64,000 nucleotides of DNA from Amoebophrya sp. A120 (lineage: Eukaryota; Sar; Dinophyceae; Syndiniales; Amoebophryaceae). Within the stretch, counting starts at the first letter, position 1; each line of letters starts with the position of its first letter. Both the position numbers and the translations under genes were made by a program. This document shows positions 1-12,539 of this stretch, piece by piece. A model generated the notes under the pieces. The model had not been told where the DNA came from and searched no databases. It saw nothing but the letters and a program-made list of their open reading frames with translations. The stretch is from contig CAJINV010000001.1 of the NCBI GenBank assembly GCA_905178155.1, positions 15,996,142 to 16,060,141 of the forward strand, written 5' to 3'.

Positions 1-1215
1 TTTTGTGTAAAAAGCGGCTTGCTTTTACTGTGGTGGTCTGTTCAGCAATACAAATCTTCTTGGTACCTCTCTGATCCCTTTTCCGCATGATCACAGTCTC
101 TATATCTCTGCATGGCAGATAATGTTCGTCCTTCTTGCGGATCAGCACCACAAACTTTTGTGTGCTGCCAGAAAAGCAGCAGCGCTAAGTATGTATTTTG
201 ATTTTCGTCCAGTGTGGGTGTCCTTATTTTCTGCAGGATAGGGACGGCAGGCCTCACCTTGCGAATAGTCGTTGACGTACCAGCCCCGCAGCCGCAGAGA
301 GCACTCCGCTGGCGCGAGCGGCTCATCCAGGCCATCCGTGTTTTGCGAGACCGGGTTCCCGCTGGCATCCATCTTGCGATACAGATTCAGCGGGGCACTC
401 ACGTGAACTCGCACAAGCGAAGGCATCGAATAGCCTTTCGAGTATTCATTCTTTTCACGGAGGATCCTATCCAAGTCCCAGGGCTGCATTTCGGCTTGGA
501 ATGCGGGCCCGGAAAAGGCTGCCCACCCGTCTTGCCACTGCCACGTTTGCACCAGGTTGGCGTATTCCTTGTAGCTCTCCCACGGCTCGTGCGTGTAGTA
601 GTCATTCAGAAACGGTGCGGGGTCGGTGGTCTGCTGGGACGTGAAGCTGCTGCCCACGTGCAAATAGGACCCGGGCGGCACCATAAGGTAGCCTTGCGCT
701 GCCGTTTGTTGGTTCGCATCGAATGCCATCAGCCCGCTCGCGGAGGTCCCCGCGGCGGCCCCCGCCACCGCCCGGCCGGAGCCCGTTCCGGTCGTAATCG
801 AATCCTCGACGCAGCCGACGCACCGCTTCTGCACCCAGGACTCCGGCGGATCCTCGGTGTGTGGCGGCCGCATGGCAAACACGCGCGCCTTGTACCGCGC
901 AAAGGCGGCAGAAGAGGCCGAGGTCGGCGAGAACGGCTTGTCGTTCTCCTCCTCAAGAAAAGCCCCCCCCGAGCTCCTGCTACTTGTGCGGTTATTTGCT
1001 GTTCCGTCAAGTAAACTGGGGAGCCCGGTCATTTCAACGTCCTCCTGCTCGTCCTCGCGAATGCCGGGGCGGTCGCTGTGGTAGTGCGATGTGGAGTACG
1101 CATCGGCGTTGTGCACACGAAGGCTCACCCCCAAAATCAGGCGGAGGCCAGCACCGACCATCAACACCTTCCGCAAGGGGGACGGAAATCTGTTGAAAGT
1201 AAGTCGCGTCGTCAT
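1..1215 (-). CDS. secreted hypothetical protein, partial (runs off left edge)
   Basis: I do not recognise this gene. The open frame runs leftward from an ATG at 1215; an in-frame extension to 1275 has no ATG. The N-terminus is basic and then hydrophobic (LRKVLMVGAGLRLILGVSL), like a signal peptide or anchor. An acidic, Ser/Thr-rich stretch follows, then a more ordered part rich in Trp and Tyr. A good 5' splice site (AAG|GTGAGG) ends this exon at 258. Leftward, a second open frame from about 178 to the window edge reads FVVLIRKKDEHYLPCRDIET and beyond, which looks coding, so the gene continues outside the window. The acceptor joining the two could not be fixed: AG sites near 180 do not give the right phase with that donor. 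The frame is credible and the function unknown. Confidence 0.5.
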
Positions 1216-1275
1216 CTTCGAGAGTTTACTTATTTTCAAGGTCGTCGGTACTGCCAGGAATTCAGCTACGCGCAA

Positions 1276-2372
1276 CCGCTGTTCTACTTCGGTAGGCGAC
1301 CGACGGGAGTGTTAAATTCACTTGTCACTTGGCGTACTTAGTTCTCCTCCGCACGTAGAGACGCATGGATGATCGCTCCTCCATGTGATTGTGGTATTGT
1401 TCCATTTTCGTGCACACGCTGGCAAGTTGTAAGTTTGGGAACTAATGTTTAAAGTTATGGGGTAATGAAGATATCGAAAAAACTAAAAGTTGTTTTCAAA
1501 CTTTATTTACACTGAAAAAGTACTTCAAAGGTCGAAAGCGGGGAAGCAAACTTTTACTTTTGCTGTTGTGCGGGTCGGAAGGAAAAAAAAAATAGACATC
1601 CGAACGGGAAGAAGAGCGGCACTTTGAATCATGCTCGATGGGCTTTATGAACGATGAGGCGAGTGCCACGATTTTGCACGAATCAATAACAGTAAAGCGG
1701 TCGCACGGGCCTGTGTTGAACGACAAAAGCTATCATCTTCTTCATGCAAAAGGCAATTCAATGTGCCGTGGACTTCCAATCATCTGACGCACGTACGAAG
1801 CATTGCAACGTCCACCGAAGAGCGACAGCTAGTGCTGTGCGAGTGATGAAATCTGTTCGAATAAATCCAAATTTGTCAACCGACTTAACAGTAACGAGGC
1901 GCTAAACAGAGTTGCAAACTTCGACAGTATTTTCAGGACCGAGGAGCATCACAACTGCGGAGCCACGGAAATACCGACAGCTGGGTTGGATCAAAACCGA
2001 AATTACGATAAAAGTACTTAGCTAACTTTCGAAAAAATATGGAGCGTTAGGAGGAACATTGTTAAAGTTAATGCGTAGGTCTTCTGCACACCGAAATTTC
2101 CTCGAGGGAATTAGAAGCAACGCGCAATTGCATCAATCGGGCTGCATCAGCTAGTCTTATCCTGCAGCCTGAGAAAGTTCTTGCATGCTCCTTTTTCAGT
2201 ATACACAAACAGGCAGAGACAGTTCGGCTGAGGAAAAAGAGACGGGACGGTAGCGACGGTTTTACCGGCTGCTTGGAGTGACGACGAGGACCCTCTACGT
2301 ACTAGATTCTGAATCTGGTCTAGAACTAGAAAACATGCACAAACATTCTCCTCATCCTCTTGAGTCCCTGCA
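1276..2372. other. intergenic, nothing recognised
   Basis: This is AT-richer DNA between two minus-strand genes. Short open frames (1496-1726, 2147-2464) have no coding look. No repeat or RNA gene was seen. Confidence 0.5.
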
Positions 2373-3692
2373 CTAGCCAAAACAGATCGAGCTCCCGCCG
2401 CCAGGCGGCTTTCGAATGACGACAGGCTGCTCTGGAGGGGCCGACGCGACCTGCACGGAGGCATTAGTGTCTACCAAGTTCTTCATCGCATAGCTACCGC
2501 CTATTTTTCCGGTCGGAGACCGTCCACGCTTCGCTCGCTCACGCAATACGGAGGACCTCGCGGTGCTTCTTGTGGTCGCTTGATCAGATACAACGGAAGC
2601 TACCGGACCTTGTTTCCGGCCGCTGGAAGCCTGCGCCGGGGCAGAAGATGGGTCATTGTACATTGCGAATCCCGGGGGCCTTTGATCCCTGGTGGAGGTT
2701 CTGGTGCTTTGCCTCCGGGCCCCCGCAGGCGCCGCCGATAGCGGCGGCTGCGGGGCACTAATGGTACTAGTTGCGCTGTCGTTGACACTGCCTCGTAAGT
2801 CCACTGCTGCTCGTGCGCCTCTACCAGCGGAGGTCGTAGCTACTTTGTTCACAGTGGGCGTCCCGCCTGGTTGTAGCGCACTTGACGGCGTAGAATTCGT
2901 GTCAGCGACGGCGTTGGGTCCACGAGAGTACAACGGGGCGTGGTTTTCCTTACTGGCGGAAGTGCCCGTCGCGAATCCGTTTGCCACGCCGGGCTCCCGC
3001 AAGCCCGTTAAGTTCAATGGCTTCACAACATTGCTCGCCGACGCCTGTAGCTCGGCTGCACCGCCGCGGTGCGAGGCCATGCGTGCCGTGCTTTTTTCTG
3101 CTCCACTTCGCGACGACAGAACGTTATTGTCTGCGTATGCTGATACCTCAGGAGCATGATGTTGGCGAGCACTTGTTTCACGACCACCTTGCATCATATT
3201 GATTCCGGTGTCTTGTGGCACCATGGTAGAAGTTCTCGTCGAAGATCGCACACTTCTTTCCGGTTCCGGCGCGCGTACCGACATCGCAGCGGGCGTGTTT
3301 GGTTCTGCGCCAGCGGGGGACCTGCGCGTGCTCATCATCTTCCCCGAGAGATTCTGCTCCCGATGGGGCAACGTGTCGGCGTTCATTCGCAGCTGCCCGG
3401 CTTGCTCCGCTGCAGGCAAAGACGCAATCTGCTCGGCGGAGGGTTTGCAAGGTGGTGCAGCAGGTTTCTCGGCTCGCTGTGGTGCTATGCCGACCGGCAG
3501 GTCTGCCGATGTCTTTGCCGCAGTGTTGAATGCCCCGACGCCCTTCCCCGGACGGGTTTTACCGCTAGCCGCACCCAGGCCGTCCAGGTCGCCCACGCGC
3601 GGTGTCCCAGTGATGGGGTTGAAAATCTTGGGCGGCGCGATTCCAAACTCCTTCTCGTGGGTCCGCGCAGAAGTCGACCAAGAGAGATCCAT
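2373..3692 (-). CDS. disordered basic Ser/Thr/Ala-rich protein
   Basis: This is an uninterrupted 439-codon frame with an ATG at 3692 and a stop at 2373. I do not recognise a domain. The N-terminus (MDLSWSTSARTHEKEFGIAP) is the only part that looks ordered; the rest is Ala/Ser/Thr/Pro/Arg-rich and probably disordered. There are several basic patches, including RERAKRGRSPTGK near the C-terminus, that could act as nuclear-localisation or nucleic-acid-binding tails. The sequence just upstream, GAAAAAGTAG|GTGGCG, could be a splice or trans-splice acceptor, so an earlier exon is possible. The long frame in one phase only and typical codon use support it being real; no function is claimed. Confidence 0.6.
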   Translation of the reverse strand: MDLSWSTSARTHEKEFGIAPPKIFNPITGTPRVGDLDGLGAASGKTRPGKGVGAFNTAAKTSADLPVGIAPQRAEKPAAPPCKPSAEQIASLPAAEQAGQLRMNADTLPHREQNLSGKMMSTRRSPAGAEPNTPAAMSVRAPEPERSVRSSTRTSTMVPQDTGINMMQGGRETSARQHHAPEVSAYADNNVLSSRSGAEKSTARMASHRGGAAELQASASNVVKPLNLTGLREPGVANGFATGTSASKENHAPLYSRGPNAVADTNSTPSSALQPGGTPTVNKVATTSAGRGARAAVDLRGSVNDSATSTISAPQPPLSAAPAGARRQSTRTSTRDQRPPGFAMYNDPSSAPAQASSGRKQGPVASVVSDQATTRSTARSSVLRERAKRGRSPTGKIGGSYAMKNLVDTNASVQVASAPPEQPVVIRKPPGGGSSICFG

Positions 3693-3929
3693 GGACGAGT
3701 CGCCACCTACTTTTTCAAATGGATTATTTCACCAGTATTGCGTTTACACCCTCATGATTGAAGCATTCAGATAAATTCAACATGCATGGTGATCGGGACC
3801 CCATGCTTGTCACCCTCGTAAGAAACAAACGCTCTTCACATTTGACGAGGCCTATGCGACAAACTGGAACTACAGCCAGACTGCAATACGCAAACGGGTC
3901 GTTCTCACAGAATGATACATCCGGAGCGA

Positions 3930-4410
3930 CTAGTGGAAGAGAAAGTCGATACCGGTTGGCTTGAGGACTTTCACGTCGGTCCGGTTGCGGTCCCGGGCCG
4001 GTTTGATCTTACCCTTGTCTTCAAGCTTGAAGCTTGGGGGCTTGATCGGCTGCGGCGGCTCCTTCGCACGAGATTCATTCCAGCACTTCTCGATCTCCAC
4101 GAGCTTATGCTCACTGTCAGCCGATTCGGTCGCGCCCTGAGAGAAAAAATGAGTACAACTAACAAGGGTAAGTCGTTTTCAGAAAAAGCAATTGCCTAGT
4201 GCATATGTTGATGTTCTGTACTATGGGTTGCACCCATTACTCGATTTCAAAATGGCTCCAATGAATTCCAGTGACCGGGGATATGATCAAAGTTCGCGAA
4301 GTTACTCATCGGATCCGCGAAATTGCTACTGCGTCAAGGAAATGTACGTTGTGAAGCTGCAGAAAAGCACGCCGCTTCTTCTCCCAGATTTCTGCCCGTT
4401 TGGACGCCAT
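3930..4410 (-). CDS. small two-exon hypothetical protein (89 aa)
   Basis: This is my own splice model. Exon 1 (4348-4410) starts MASKRAEIWEKKRRAFLQLHN. A 211-bp intron (4137-4347) starts GTACAT and ends in a good pyrimidine-rich acceptor, TTTTTTCTCTCAG. Exon 2 (3930-4136) adds 68 residues, ending KVLKPTGIDFLFH and a TAG stop. The two exons join in phase 0. The product is small, charged and mostly helical-looking, with no signal peptide or membrane segment. I do not recognise the family. Exon 2 is the stronger half because it has a clear acceptor, an open frame and balanced composition; the exon 1 donor is weak, so the start is less certain. Confidence 0.42.
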
Positions 4411-6291
4411 TTTTCAATTTTACGTCGTGAAATTTTGAACCACGTTGGTCTTTCGGGAACGACCGGAATTCGCCTTACAGCAGCTGAAACAGTCTGCTTT
4501 CATTTTCACCCCAATCAGCATCAGGTCATGCGCTCTACAACTCAAGAACCGTGTTTGTGCAGTGTGCGTGCTCCAAGGGTCTCTACATCTCTCAGACGGT
4601 AGTGTTGATCGGAACTCTCAGTCCCGTTCATCGCCCGCCATGCACCCAGATGAGACAGGAATGAACAAGCTGCCGCTATGCCAGGAACATGCAATAGACG
4701 CAATTGCGTCAAATCTGTAAAAAGCCATCCTCAAAATTTGCTAATCTCAAAAGCTGGTGGCGCTTGGCGGTTTTGTCGGTGTCGCTGTGGTGCGTGGTGT
4801 TCATTTGCGCAAAGTATTCAGAGGACCAAAGTAATTGTGTGTCGTTGCAGCCAGAAGCCACTTCGGGTTCTTGTGTAGATGCCACCTCACATCCTGCTGC
4901 AGCTACGTGATTCATTTTTTTGGAGTTAGTTTAGTTTCCGAGACTAAAAGAAATTATGTCAGCCGCGGCCGCCATGGTAAGATTGAGTTGCTGTAGGCGG
5001 TGGCGGTGGGCATAACGACATAAGATTTTCGAAAATACTGTAAAAGCGGAGTCTGTTTATATTTTATTTCTCGGGCAGATTGTTCTTCTAAATCAACAAG
5101 AGAGCTGCCGGCACATTCAGGCTCGGAGAGACCGCCGGAAAATACTGGTCGCTGGCAGTTTTCTCTACTTGCGGTTGCGGTCACACCCAGCAAGTAGAAG
5201 AACCTCGCACCTATCATCTATGAATTTACACCCTTCCGAAGAATAAAACAGCCATAGACGCAGGTGCCGGCGCAACTACGACAAATGGCGATAAAAAGTT
5301 CTTTATTCGCTTCTGTGCACAGGTCTCTCGTCTTCTGAAGTGCACTTGGCTGTAACAAAAAAAATATCAAATCGCTTTGTTTTGGGAGTACTGCGGACAA
5401 GTACTGTACGAAGAGACTGTTAGAGAATCAGCAGTAAACATCAAGTGGAGTGATTCCATATCCGTAGTGTATCAATCTTGTGGAACTATTCTGAAAAAAT
5501 CGTAAACGAGATAAAACAAAACCCCTCACTCGGTCGTGTCGCGCACGATGCGTAAAGCCAGGTCGGATAAAAAGGAACAACTATCTCGAAGACAATAAAC
5601 TTGGAAAGCGTGAGCAAGCTAAAAATCGTCCTCTTGCGAAGGAATAAAGACGGCATAAATGTTTTGAAAAACTTGAACTTTTTTCCATAATTTTCTTTTT
5701 CAGGGAGCTCTGAGTCTGACATAGATAACGTGCTGACGCATTCCACAACCGATTTCAGCTGTGGATACGTCTGCGAAAGAGTGATGCGCTAGAAGAAGCA
5801 GGTGACAAAAAATCTCTATTGGTGGAGACCGTAACTAACCCAGTAGCACGCGAGAGGCGAGCAGAGATGAAAGTTGTATGCTTAGTGGGCAATAATTTCG
5901 TTTGATTTGATTCCTCGCTAATAATAGAGGCAGTAAGATAAAGCCAGTTTCTGGCTGCCGAGCAACCGGTTTTCGGTGATCAGTTTCTCGAGTAATACGA
6001 AAAATACGACCTAGAATCATATATCCTGAATCGTCTTTCAAATTTTGTTTTCATCGCAATCTTTGTGTTTGAAAAAATTTAGATGCCGATACAGTGAGAC
6101 ATCATTTGATGGTAGATTTTTACTATGCTTATTAACCATGTCTAAAGATGGGAATACCGGAACAAGGTCGCGTCCCAGTAATCATTTTCGTTGACTTTGC
6201 GCTAGAAGAATGATGCCCGACGTGCTGAGTACAACTCACTTCTATGCCTAGTCCCCAAAAAATCAGAAACAGCAGATGAACGTTCTCCGAA
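4411..6291. other. intergenic, nothing firm
   Basis: This 1.9-kb gap lies between the small gene and the CNOT9 stop codon. A 68-codon minus frame (4709-4915) could be an exon but has no supporting splice sites that I can see. No repeats were recognised. Confidence 0.4.
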
Positions 6292-9200
6292 CTAGCTTGT
6301 GTCACGCAGGCCGAGATTCTGCCACAGTGTGTGCAGCCACCGCAGCGTCGTGTTATCGTTCCGGAGCATTTCGAGGAGACTCGTGGGTGGTGCCCGCAGA
6401 GTGTCCGGAAGGGTTTCGCGCAGCGCCTCGCGCGCCTGCGGGTGGTCGGAAAGCCGGAGGTAGCACCGGACGACGTGCTTAAGCAGCCGAATCGCGGGGT
6501 CGCGCACGAGGGCCTGCACCATCTGGCGTAGCACAGTAAACACGTGAAAACACCGCTCCGGCTTCTGGCCAATGAACGCGAGTCCGCGCTCATCCAGAAG
6601 AAGCTTTTGCAGAATAAAAGTGGCCACCGTCTGCGAAAGGGCGGTGCCGGTTTCCATGATGCGCAGGCACAGCGGAATGATTTCCGTCTTCTGCAGAAGG
6701 AAGGCCAGCACGTCGGGGTCATCCCCCTTCACCAGTGCGCCCAGCACCCCCAGCGAGGTCAGCCGCAGGTACTCGTAGGGCCGCGCCTTGGTTTCGGTGT
6801 TCAAAAACGGAAAGAGCAGAAGCGGCAGCTCCGCCCTCAGAATCAAAGGCCGTGTCTCCATATGACTCGCCATGCACTGCAGCAACGCCAGCGCATTGCA
6901 CACACGATTCGAACTTTGCGCGGTCAGGGTTGGAGGCTTCGGAACTCTACGTGTTTTCGCCTTTCTTTGCTCTTTTATTTTGCCACCCTCTGTTGTAGTT
7001 GTTGCAGCTGGGGCTTCTACCGCCGCGGCCGCATTGCCCGGCCTCGGAGGTCGCTGGTGCGTGGCTACCGCCCTTGTCCCGGAAGCGCTCGGTAACTGTT
7101 TTTCTGAGTGCGCCGGCTGCGGCTCCTCGTCGTGCTTATTAAGTTTCATCCAGGAAGTCAGTGTGTGACCTTGTTCCAAGGAGGTGCTCATTTGTGCACT
7201 CGCCGTTGTTCCCGTGGTCGCAGAAACAAAGGAAGTACAACTCGGTGTTTTGGTAGTGCTCTTGCTTCCCGCTATGACCGAAGCGAAAGAGGCCGTGGCT
7301 AGTACTTGTTCATCTCCAGCAGCGGGGCCACCAGCAGAGCCGCGCGCCCGGTCTTCGCCTACGGTGCCGGATGGTTGTACTGTCGCGGCTTTCATCATCT
7401 TTGAGGAATCTGGAATGCGCGCGCCGAGCGATGCACCGGCCCCGGGTGGACCCGCGCAGGAATTCTTGTTTGCGGCTCCTGGTGAGTAGGCGGAGGCCGC
7501 TGTAGAAAAGCCGAGAAAGGGATACACAGAAATGATTTCCTGACACAGCACGGCCACCGTGCCGAAACTGTGCCACAGCAGCGGCGCGAGGTCAAACAGA
7601 GTCTCGCGCCGCCGACTCAGCTCAAACAGAGCAGCCTCGCGCTTTCCATGGTCACGCAAGTCCAAAATGAATTGGTACACGCTGTCATCGACCTTGGGCG
7701 GCGGAGCACGACCAGTGTGGAACGCAGCTGATGTGTCTTCATTTCCAGAGCCCTTGTCAGCACTGCTACTAGTTGTACAACTACCCGTGCTAGCACTACT
7801 TTCTGGGGCTGGCACAGTTCCTGTTGCTGTTACCGTGGCGCTCGTGACAGAACGGGCACCGAAACTGCTGGACTTCTGGTGCCCGTGCTGCTCTTGCTGC
7901 GTGGTCCCGCTCGTGGGTTGTCTGGTATCATTCGCTGTTGTTCCCTCCGAATTATAGAAAGATGAGCTGCGCGGGCCGTGAGCAGCCGATGCAGTGGGAC
8001 CGGAGTAGTAGCCGGTAGCGCCGCTAGGGAGCGCTGCAGTAGTCGGGGCGGCAAGAACTTTTTGAGGATTATACGACGAAACGCTCCTGTTTGTCGTGTA
8101 GTCGTAGTACCGAGCCTGCTGTTGGTGTTCCTGTTGCTGCGCTTCTGCTACTGTCATACCAGTATGACCTCTTTTGCAAGGCGGATACTCCTGCGCTAAA
8201 CTCTCAGAACATTCGTTGGAACTCACTGGTCTAGGCACGGGAGGTTTACTGCTGCTTGCAGATTCGCCTGCCCACTCCGCCTGAGATGACATCTGCGTTG
8301 TGTGGCTCTGTTGGTTCTGCTGTTGCTGCTGCGCACAAGCAGTGTGCTGTCCTGTGGACTTTGTTTCGCCGGTGTCATAAGAGGAATTCTGCTGGTGCAC
8401 ACTTTGATTTTCCTGCCCACCTCCACCGTACGCCCCAAGCGCAGATCCCTGGCGGGAATCACGATGCCTCTGCTGCCCCGTTTTGTTGAAGTGGTGATAG
8501 GTTCCGCGATCGGCAGAAGGAATGTGCCTCTTTTGCGCGGAGGTCTTGGCACCACCTCCTCTAGCAGAAGCAGACGAAGCTGAAAATACACGGCCTTGGC
8601 CGCTGCCTCCGCGGCTGCCGCTAGCTCGTGATTTACTCGCCGTCGAAGCGCCGCCTGTAGAAGTACTAGGAGGCTGCACTGGATAAAAGTGCTCGCCCCG
8701 ATAAACGTAAGGCACCGGCCCAGCAGCTGGATGCTCCACCGCGGTTTGAAAAGTATCCGGGCGACTGCCTCGCACAGATTTTTCCTCGCTACCCGCTGGT
8801 ACACCGTCCCCTTGACCTCCAGAGCCGGCTAGCGTAGCGGACCTGTCTTCATGTGCGAAGTTTCCGGGATGTCGCGCATGCGCGGAAACCCGATGAAAAT
8901 GTTGTGCTGAAAGATGGGCGTCTTGACTGCCGTGCTCCTCCTGTGCACCAGTCGCGATCGTGAAGGAAGGCGCTTGATGCGCTTTTTGCTGTAGCTGGGC
9001 CTGTGTACTATGTTGTACGTCGTGTCCTGTGTTTCTCGCAATTGACGCCATGTTCCTGTCAGCCATCGTTGGCGGCGGACCCCACGCATGCCCGTGCTGT
9101 CTCTTGTCGTCCTGAAATTTTTGCTCCGGCAGGTGCGATGTGTGCGACTGCAATTGCGAATCAGCGTGAGCGTCAGCACTGCACCCCGTATGAAGATGTT

Positions 9201-11594
9201 GGGTATATTGCTTACTCTCGCTGTGCCAAGGAATGGACTGCGCGTTCAGCGCCGCAGCGTGCTGCACTCTTGTGTCTGCGCCTGTAGTTACACCACTGTG
9301 GCTGTTCGCTCCTTGCACGGCATTGTCCCTAGAGTTCCTGTCGTGCACAACCGGCAGCTCGCCACTGGATGCAGTAGCACATACGTCTGCAGTTCCAGTT
9401 GGCTTCGAAGATATACTTGTTCCGTAGTTGGTGAAGCCCTGCTGCTGCTGTGCAATTTCTGTCTCCGGACAGCGCGCTTGATGTTGTGTGTCCGCATTGT
9501 AGTTCTGCGTGGAAGAAGATGCAGTGTAGCAGGAGTTCGCGGTTTGGTACTGGTACTGTGCGTAGTAACTTTCCGACGGGTGGTGGTGCTGATACTCTGC
9601 TGCATGGTTCGTGTGCGCATCTCTTGTGACTGTATGCTGTGCCTGCTGCATTTCATGCTCGTTACTCGTCGTCTCCGAAGGCATTGCAGGTCGAGAACTG
9701 AATTGCTGCCGGTGTGCCGCAGTTCCACCGGTGACAGTAGAACCCGGTTGCTGATAGTACGAGCCGTATTGTGCAGCTACCCGGGCGTGTGTCGCTCCAG
9801 CCTCTCTGCTTTCCGCCGAACAATACGGAGCTGAGCCTGAGGCATATTGCTGGCTCTGCTGCTGCAATGGAGGTTCTTCTACAGAAATCGCACCAGCACT
9901 ACCGTAAAAATGCCCGCATGGCGTGCTCAGTCTAGTACCTGAACTATTGTCCCCTGGCTGCGGAGGTGCAGCAACCGAAGAAGTGCAAGAAGCCGCAGAC
10001 GCGGTCCCGGAGTGTGGTGGCGGATAAGTGTGCTGTGAGGATCCCGCAGCGCGGTGGTGCAATGCTGGACCAGCACCTGTGTGGTCTGAGGAAAACGAAG
10101 GATCGTAGGCACCTCCAGCTCTCGACGGCCGCTGTTCTTGGGCGTGGTGCGAAAAAGAAGATGCAGAACCGAGACCGCGACCGTCTGTGGTTGCAACAAC
10201 TGCGCTCCCGGTGCTGTGGCCGTAGTAGTTCTGCGTCGATGAACTACTGCTACCAACGGTATCCATAACACCGTGGTGCTGCCTGTAAAACTCGTGGCCA
10301 TGGTGCGTCGCGGAAGGCGACGCCATCGATGTTGTGGCTGCCCCGCCCTGCGGGTGGAGGCCGTGTGTAGTTGTATATGCTGTACTTGCTGGGACTCCTG
10401 GTAGCTGGTGCGAGGACTCCGATTGGTTTCCTACACTGTATGGCTGGGCGGTAGTTCCAGATGCTGCCACGTGGTCCTGGCCATATTGATTTTGAATTTG
10501 ATGCTGCGGGTATGCATAATTCGCCGGATGTTGTGTGCCCGAACTAGTGCTCGGCGTTTGGTTGCAAGAGGAACTCCCGCTGCTGGTGGCGCATGAGTTC
10601 ATTCCAGGAGGGTAGGAGAAGCCCGGGGCCGGCGCCTTTGGTGTGTAAGAGCTACTGGTCGTTGTGGTGGTTGTGTTGGTGGTCACGGACGCGTTGTAAA
10701 AACTACTGCACGCTGCTGGGGGGGCAGGGGTACCCCCGCAAGGGGGTGCGTAGGGTTGTACCGGATGTTGTGGACGAGTCGGCTGCACGGGTTGCGGGTG
10801 CTGGCTTGCTGTCGATGAATAATCATACCCACTCGTATTGTTGAAACTAGAAATAGTTCCGCTGGTGTTATTCACGGAAGTATTGTTCGCGGTGGCCGGA
10901 GGTGCGACATACTTTGATGGCATCAAAGGCCCCAGAGCCGGAGGCAGCCCCGGCGGAAAGGGCGGCGCATAATTCTGTTGGGTACTACAACTCGCCGCAG
11001 TGGTAGCGTTGCGCTGGGACGTAGTCGTGGAGGTGCCGCTGTTTTTACACGATGAGGCGGAAGATGTCGTTTGCTGCCGCTGCTGGTTGTAATTGGCGTT
11101 GCTGTGCTTCGGGTATTCATAATTTTGGCTCTGTCCGGCTGCGCCGCCTGCCTGTTGCGAGTAGTGGTAGAAATGCTGGCCGCCCTGGTTTTGCTGTTGG
11201 GATCGCCTCGGCGCGGTTTGCTGTGGCTGCTTCCTCGCAGCCTGATGATGATGAACGTGGGCGCCCATCTTGGACGAGGGGGAAGATCGGACCGTGACAC
11301 CGGCTGCAGCAGCTGTAGATAGTACTAGTAGACGATGAAAATTAAATAAAGACAATCGATAAAACTTCACGTTGCAAAAACAGATCAAAGGAGGCAAAAG
11401 CCAAGGCGCAAGTTGACGGAACGCAACGTGACGCGTACGGAAAATACTTACGACATGATCGCGTCTCATTTTTGCTGCAAACATACATTGAAAAGCACGA
11501 GTATACCCTGTTCCGGTGTTTTCTGTCCATTGAAGAGCCGGAGCTGCTCACGAAGCCCCGCGGCCGCTTCGGCTTCGAGTTGTGCGTGATCCAT
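6292..11594 (-). CDS. CNOT9: CNOT9 (RCD1/CAF40) with giant low-complexity N-terminus
   Basis: CNOT9 is the armadillo-repeat subunit of the CCR4-NOT deadenylase complex. The C-terminal part matches the family closely: [106 protein letters not shown] and [20 protein letters not shown]. Two things are odd. About 1,260 residues of Gln/Ser/Thr/His/Tyr-rich sequence precede the domain, and about 190 residues are inserted inside it, between ISVYPFLG and PPTLTAQ (roughly 6945-7510). Everything from 6292 to 11303 is one exon with no introner. A likely 5' exon is 11507-11594 ([20 protein letters not shown], then donor GGTATAC), joined to a CTGCAG acceptor at 11304. An alternative start is the ATG at 11268. 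Confidence 0.88.
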
Positions 11595-12239
11595 GCTGTT
11601 CGTTCGGATACGATGACAAGACCAGAACGGCTGTTGTACTAACTCGTGACAAATCGCCAACCAGAGGCGTACGAGAGTGCTGGCTGTGGCGCCCGGGTGC
11701 GTTCAGACAGAACTCCTGTTGAGCCGCCAACATATAGTACTTCCGTTGAGTATTCAGAAAGGAACAGGGGTTTGCTCTTCCGAGTAGTCGATGTGGACCT
11801 TTTTGTGACCGCCAAGTCCGAGCTTCCGTCCACGTCGGTCGTCCTCCACCTCGTGGGATCCGATCACAGCTGAAATAGCGAGGGAATAGAAGTCAAGAAA
11901 GGACACACACTTCTTGTGTAAGTAGCCCGCCAACCTGCAATCTGGATGGCAGCAGGAGTGGTGTGACGAAGGAAAAACGCGTAATTTATCTTCGCACGTG
12001 CTCGGTCTGTATTGCACCTCACGGCATAATTTGAGGTCCGATGATCAGTCAATGCGATAGAAGATGCGAATGTCTGTACGCCTTCACCATACGGACGTGC
12101 AGAGAAAGCCCCTACCTTGTATCAACATCACTGATCAATTTTCATTACTCGTACATCACTAGGGCTAGGTGGCGGGTTGCCGTCTCAGAAAATTAAGAAC
12201 AGGAAACGACAATCAAGTTCAAGGAAGGATGTCGGGTCT
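11595..12239. other. intergenic / possible 5' flank of CNOT9
   Basis: Minus-strand frames at 11754-12017 and nearby are short and unconvincing. No repeats were noticed. This may hold the CNOT9 promoter. Confidence 0.35.
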
Positions 12240-12255
12240 TTAAACTTTGAAAAAA

Positions 12256-12317
12256 GACTTTTCTCCTTTGATATCACGTGATATCACGTGATATCAAAGA
12301 AGAAAAGGAGAAAAGTC
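12256..12317. repeat. 62-bp near-perfect palindrome
   Basis: The outer arms GACTTTTCTCCTTT and its complement flank three overlapping GATATC/CACGTG units. The arm sequence recurs in direct and inverted form down to about 12680 and again at 15195-15290. Confidence 0.8.
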
Positions 12318-12358
12318 GATTGTGCTGTTGATATCACAGCACGCGTGATATGTAGAAA

Positions 12359-12508
12359 AATGCAAAAACAGAAGGAATTGATGCAAAAACAGAAGGAATC
12401 GATGCTAAGACAGAAGGAATTGATGCTAAAACAGAAGGATTTGATGCTAAAGCAGAAGGATTTGATGCTAAAGCAGAAGGATGTGAAGCAAAAACAGAAG
12501 GACTTGCA
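12359..12508. repeat. 21-bp minisatellite, about 7 copies
   Basis: The unit resembles TGCTAAARCAGAAGGATTTGA. Because 21 is a multiple of three, a plus-strand frame (12288-12785) reads as MLKQKD repeats, but this is best explained as a tandem array and not a gene. Confidence 0.8.
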
Positions 12509-12539
12509 CCAGGAGCTGCTCGCTCTGGTATCAATCCAG

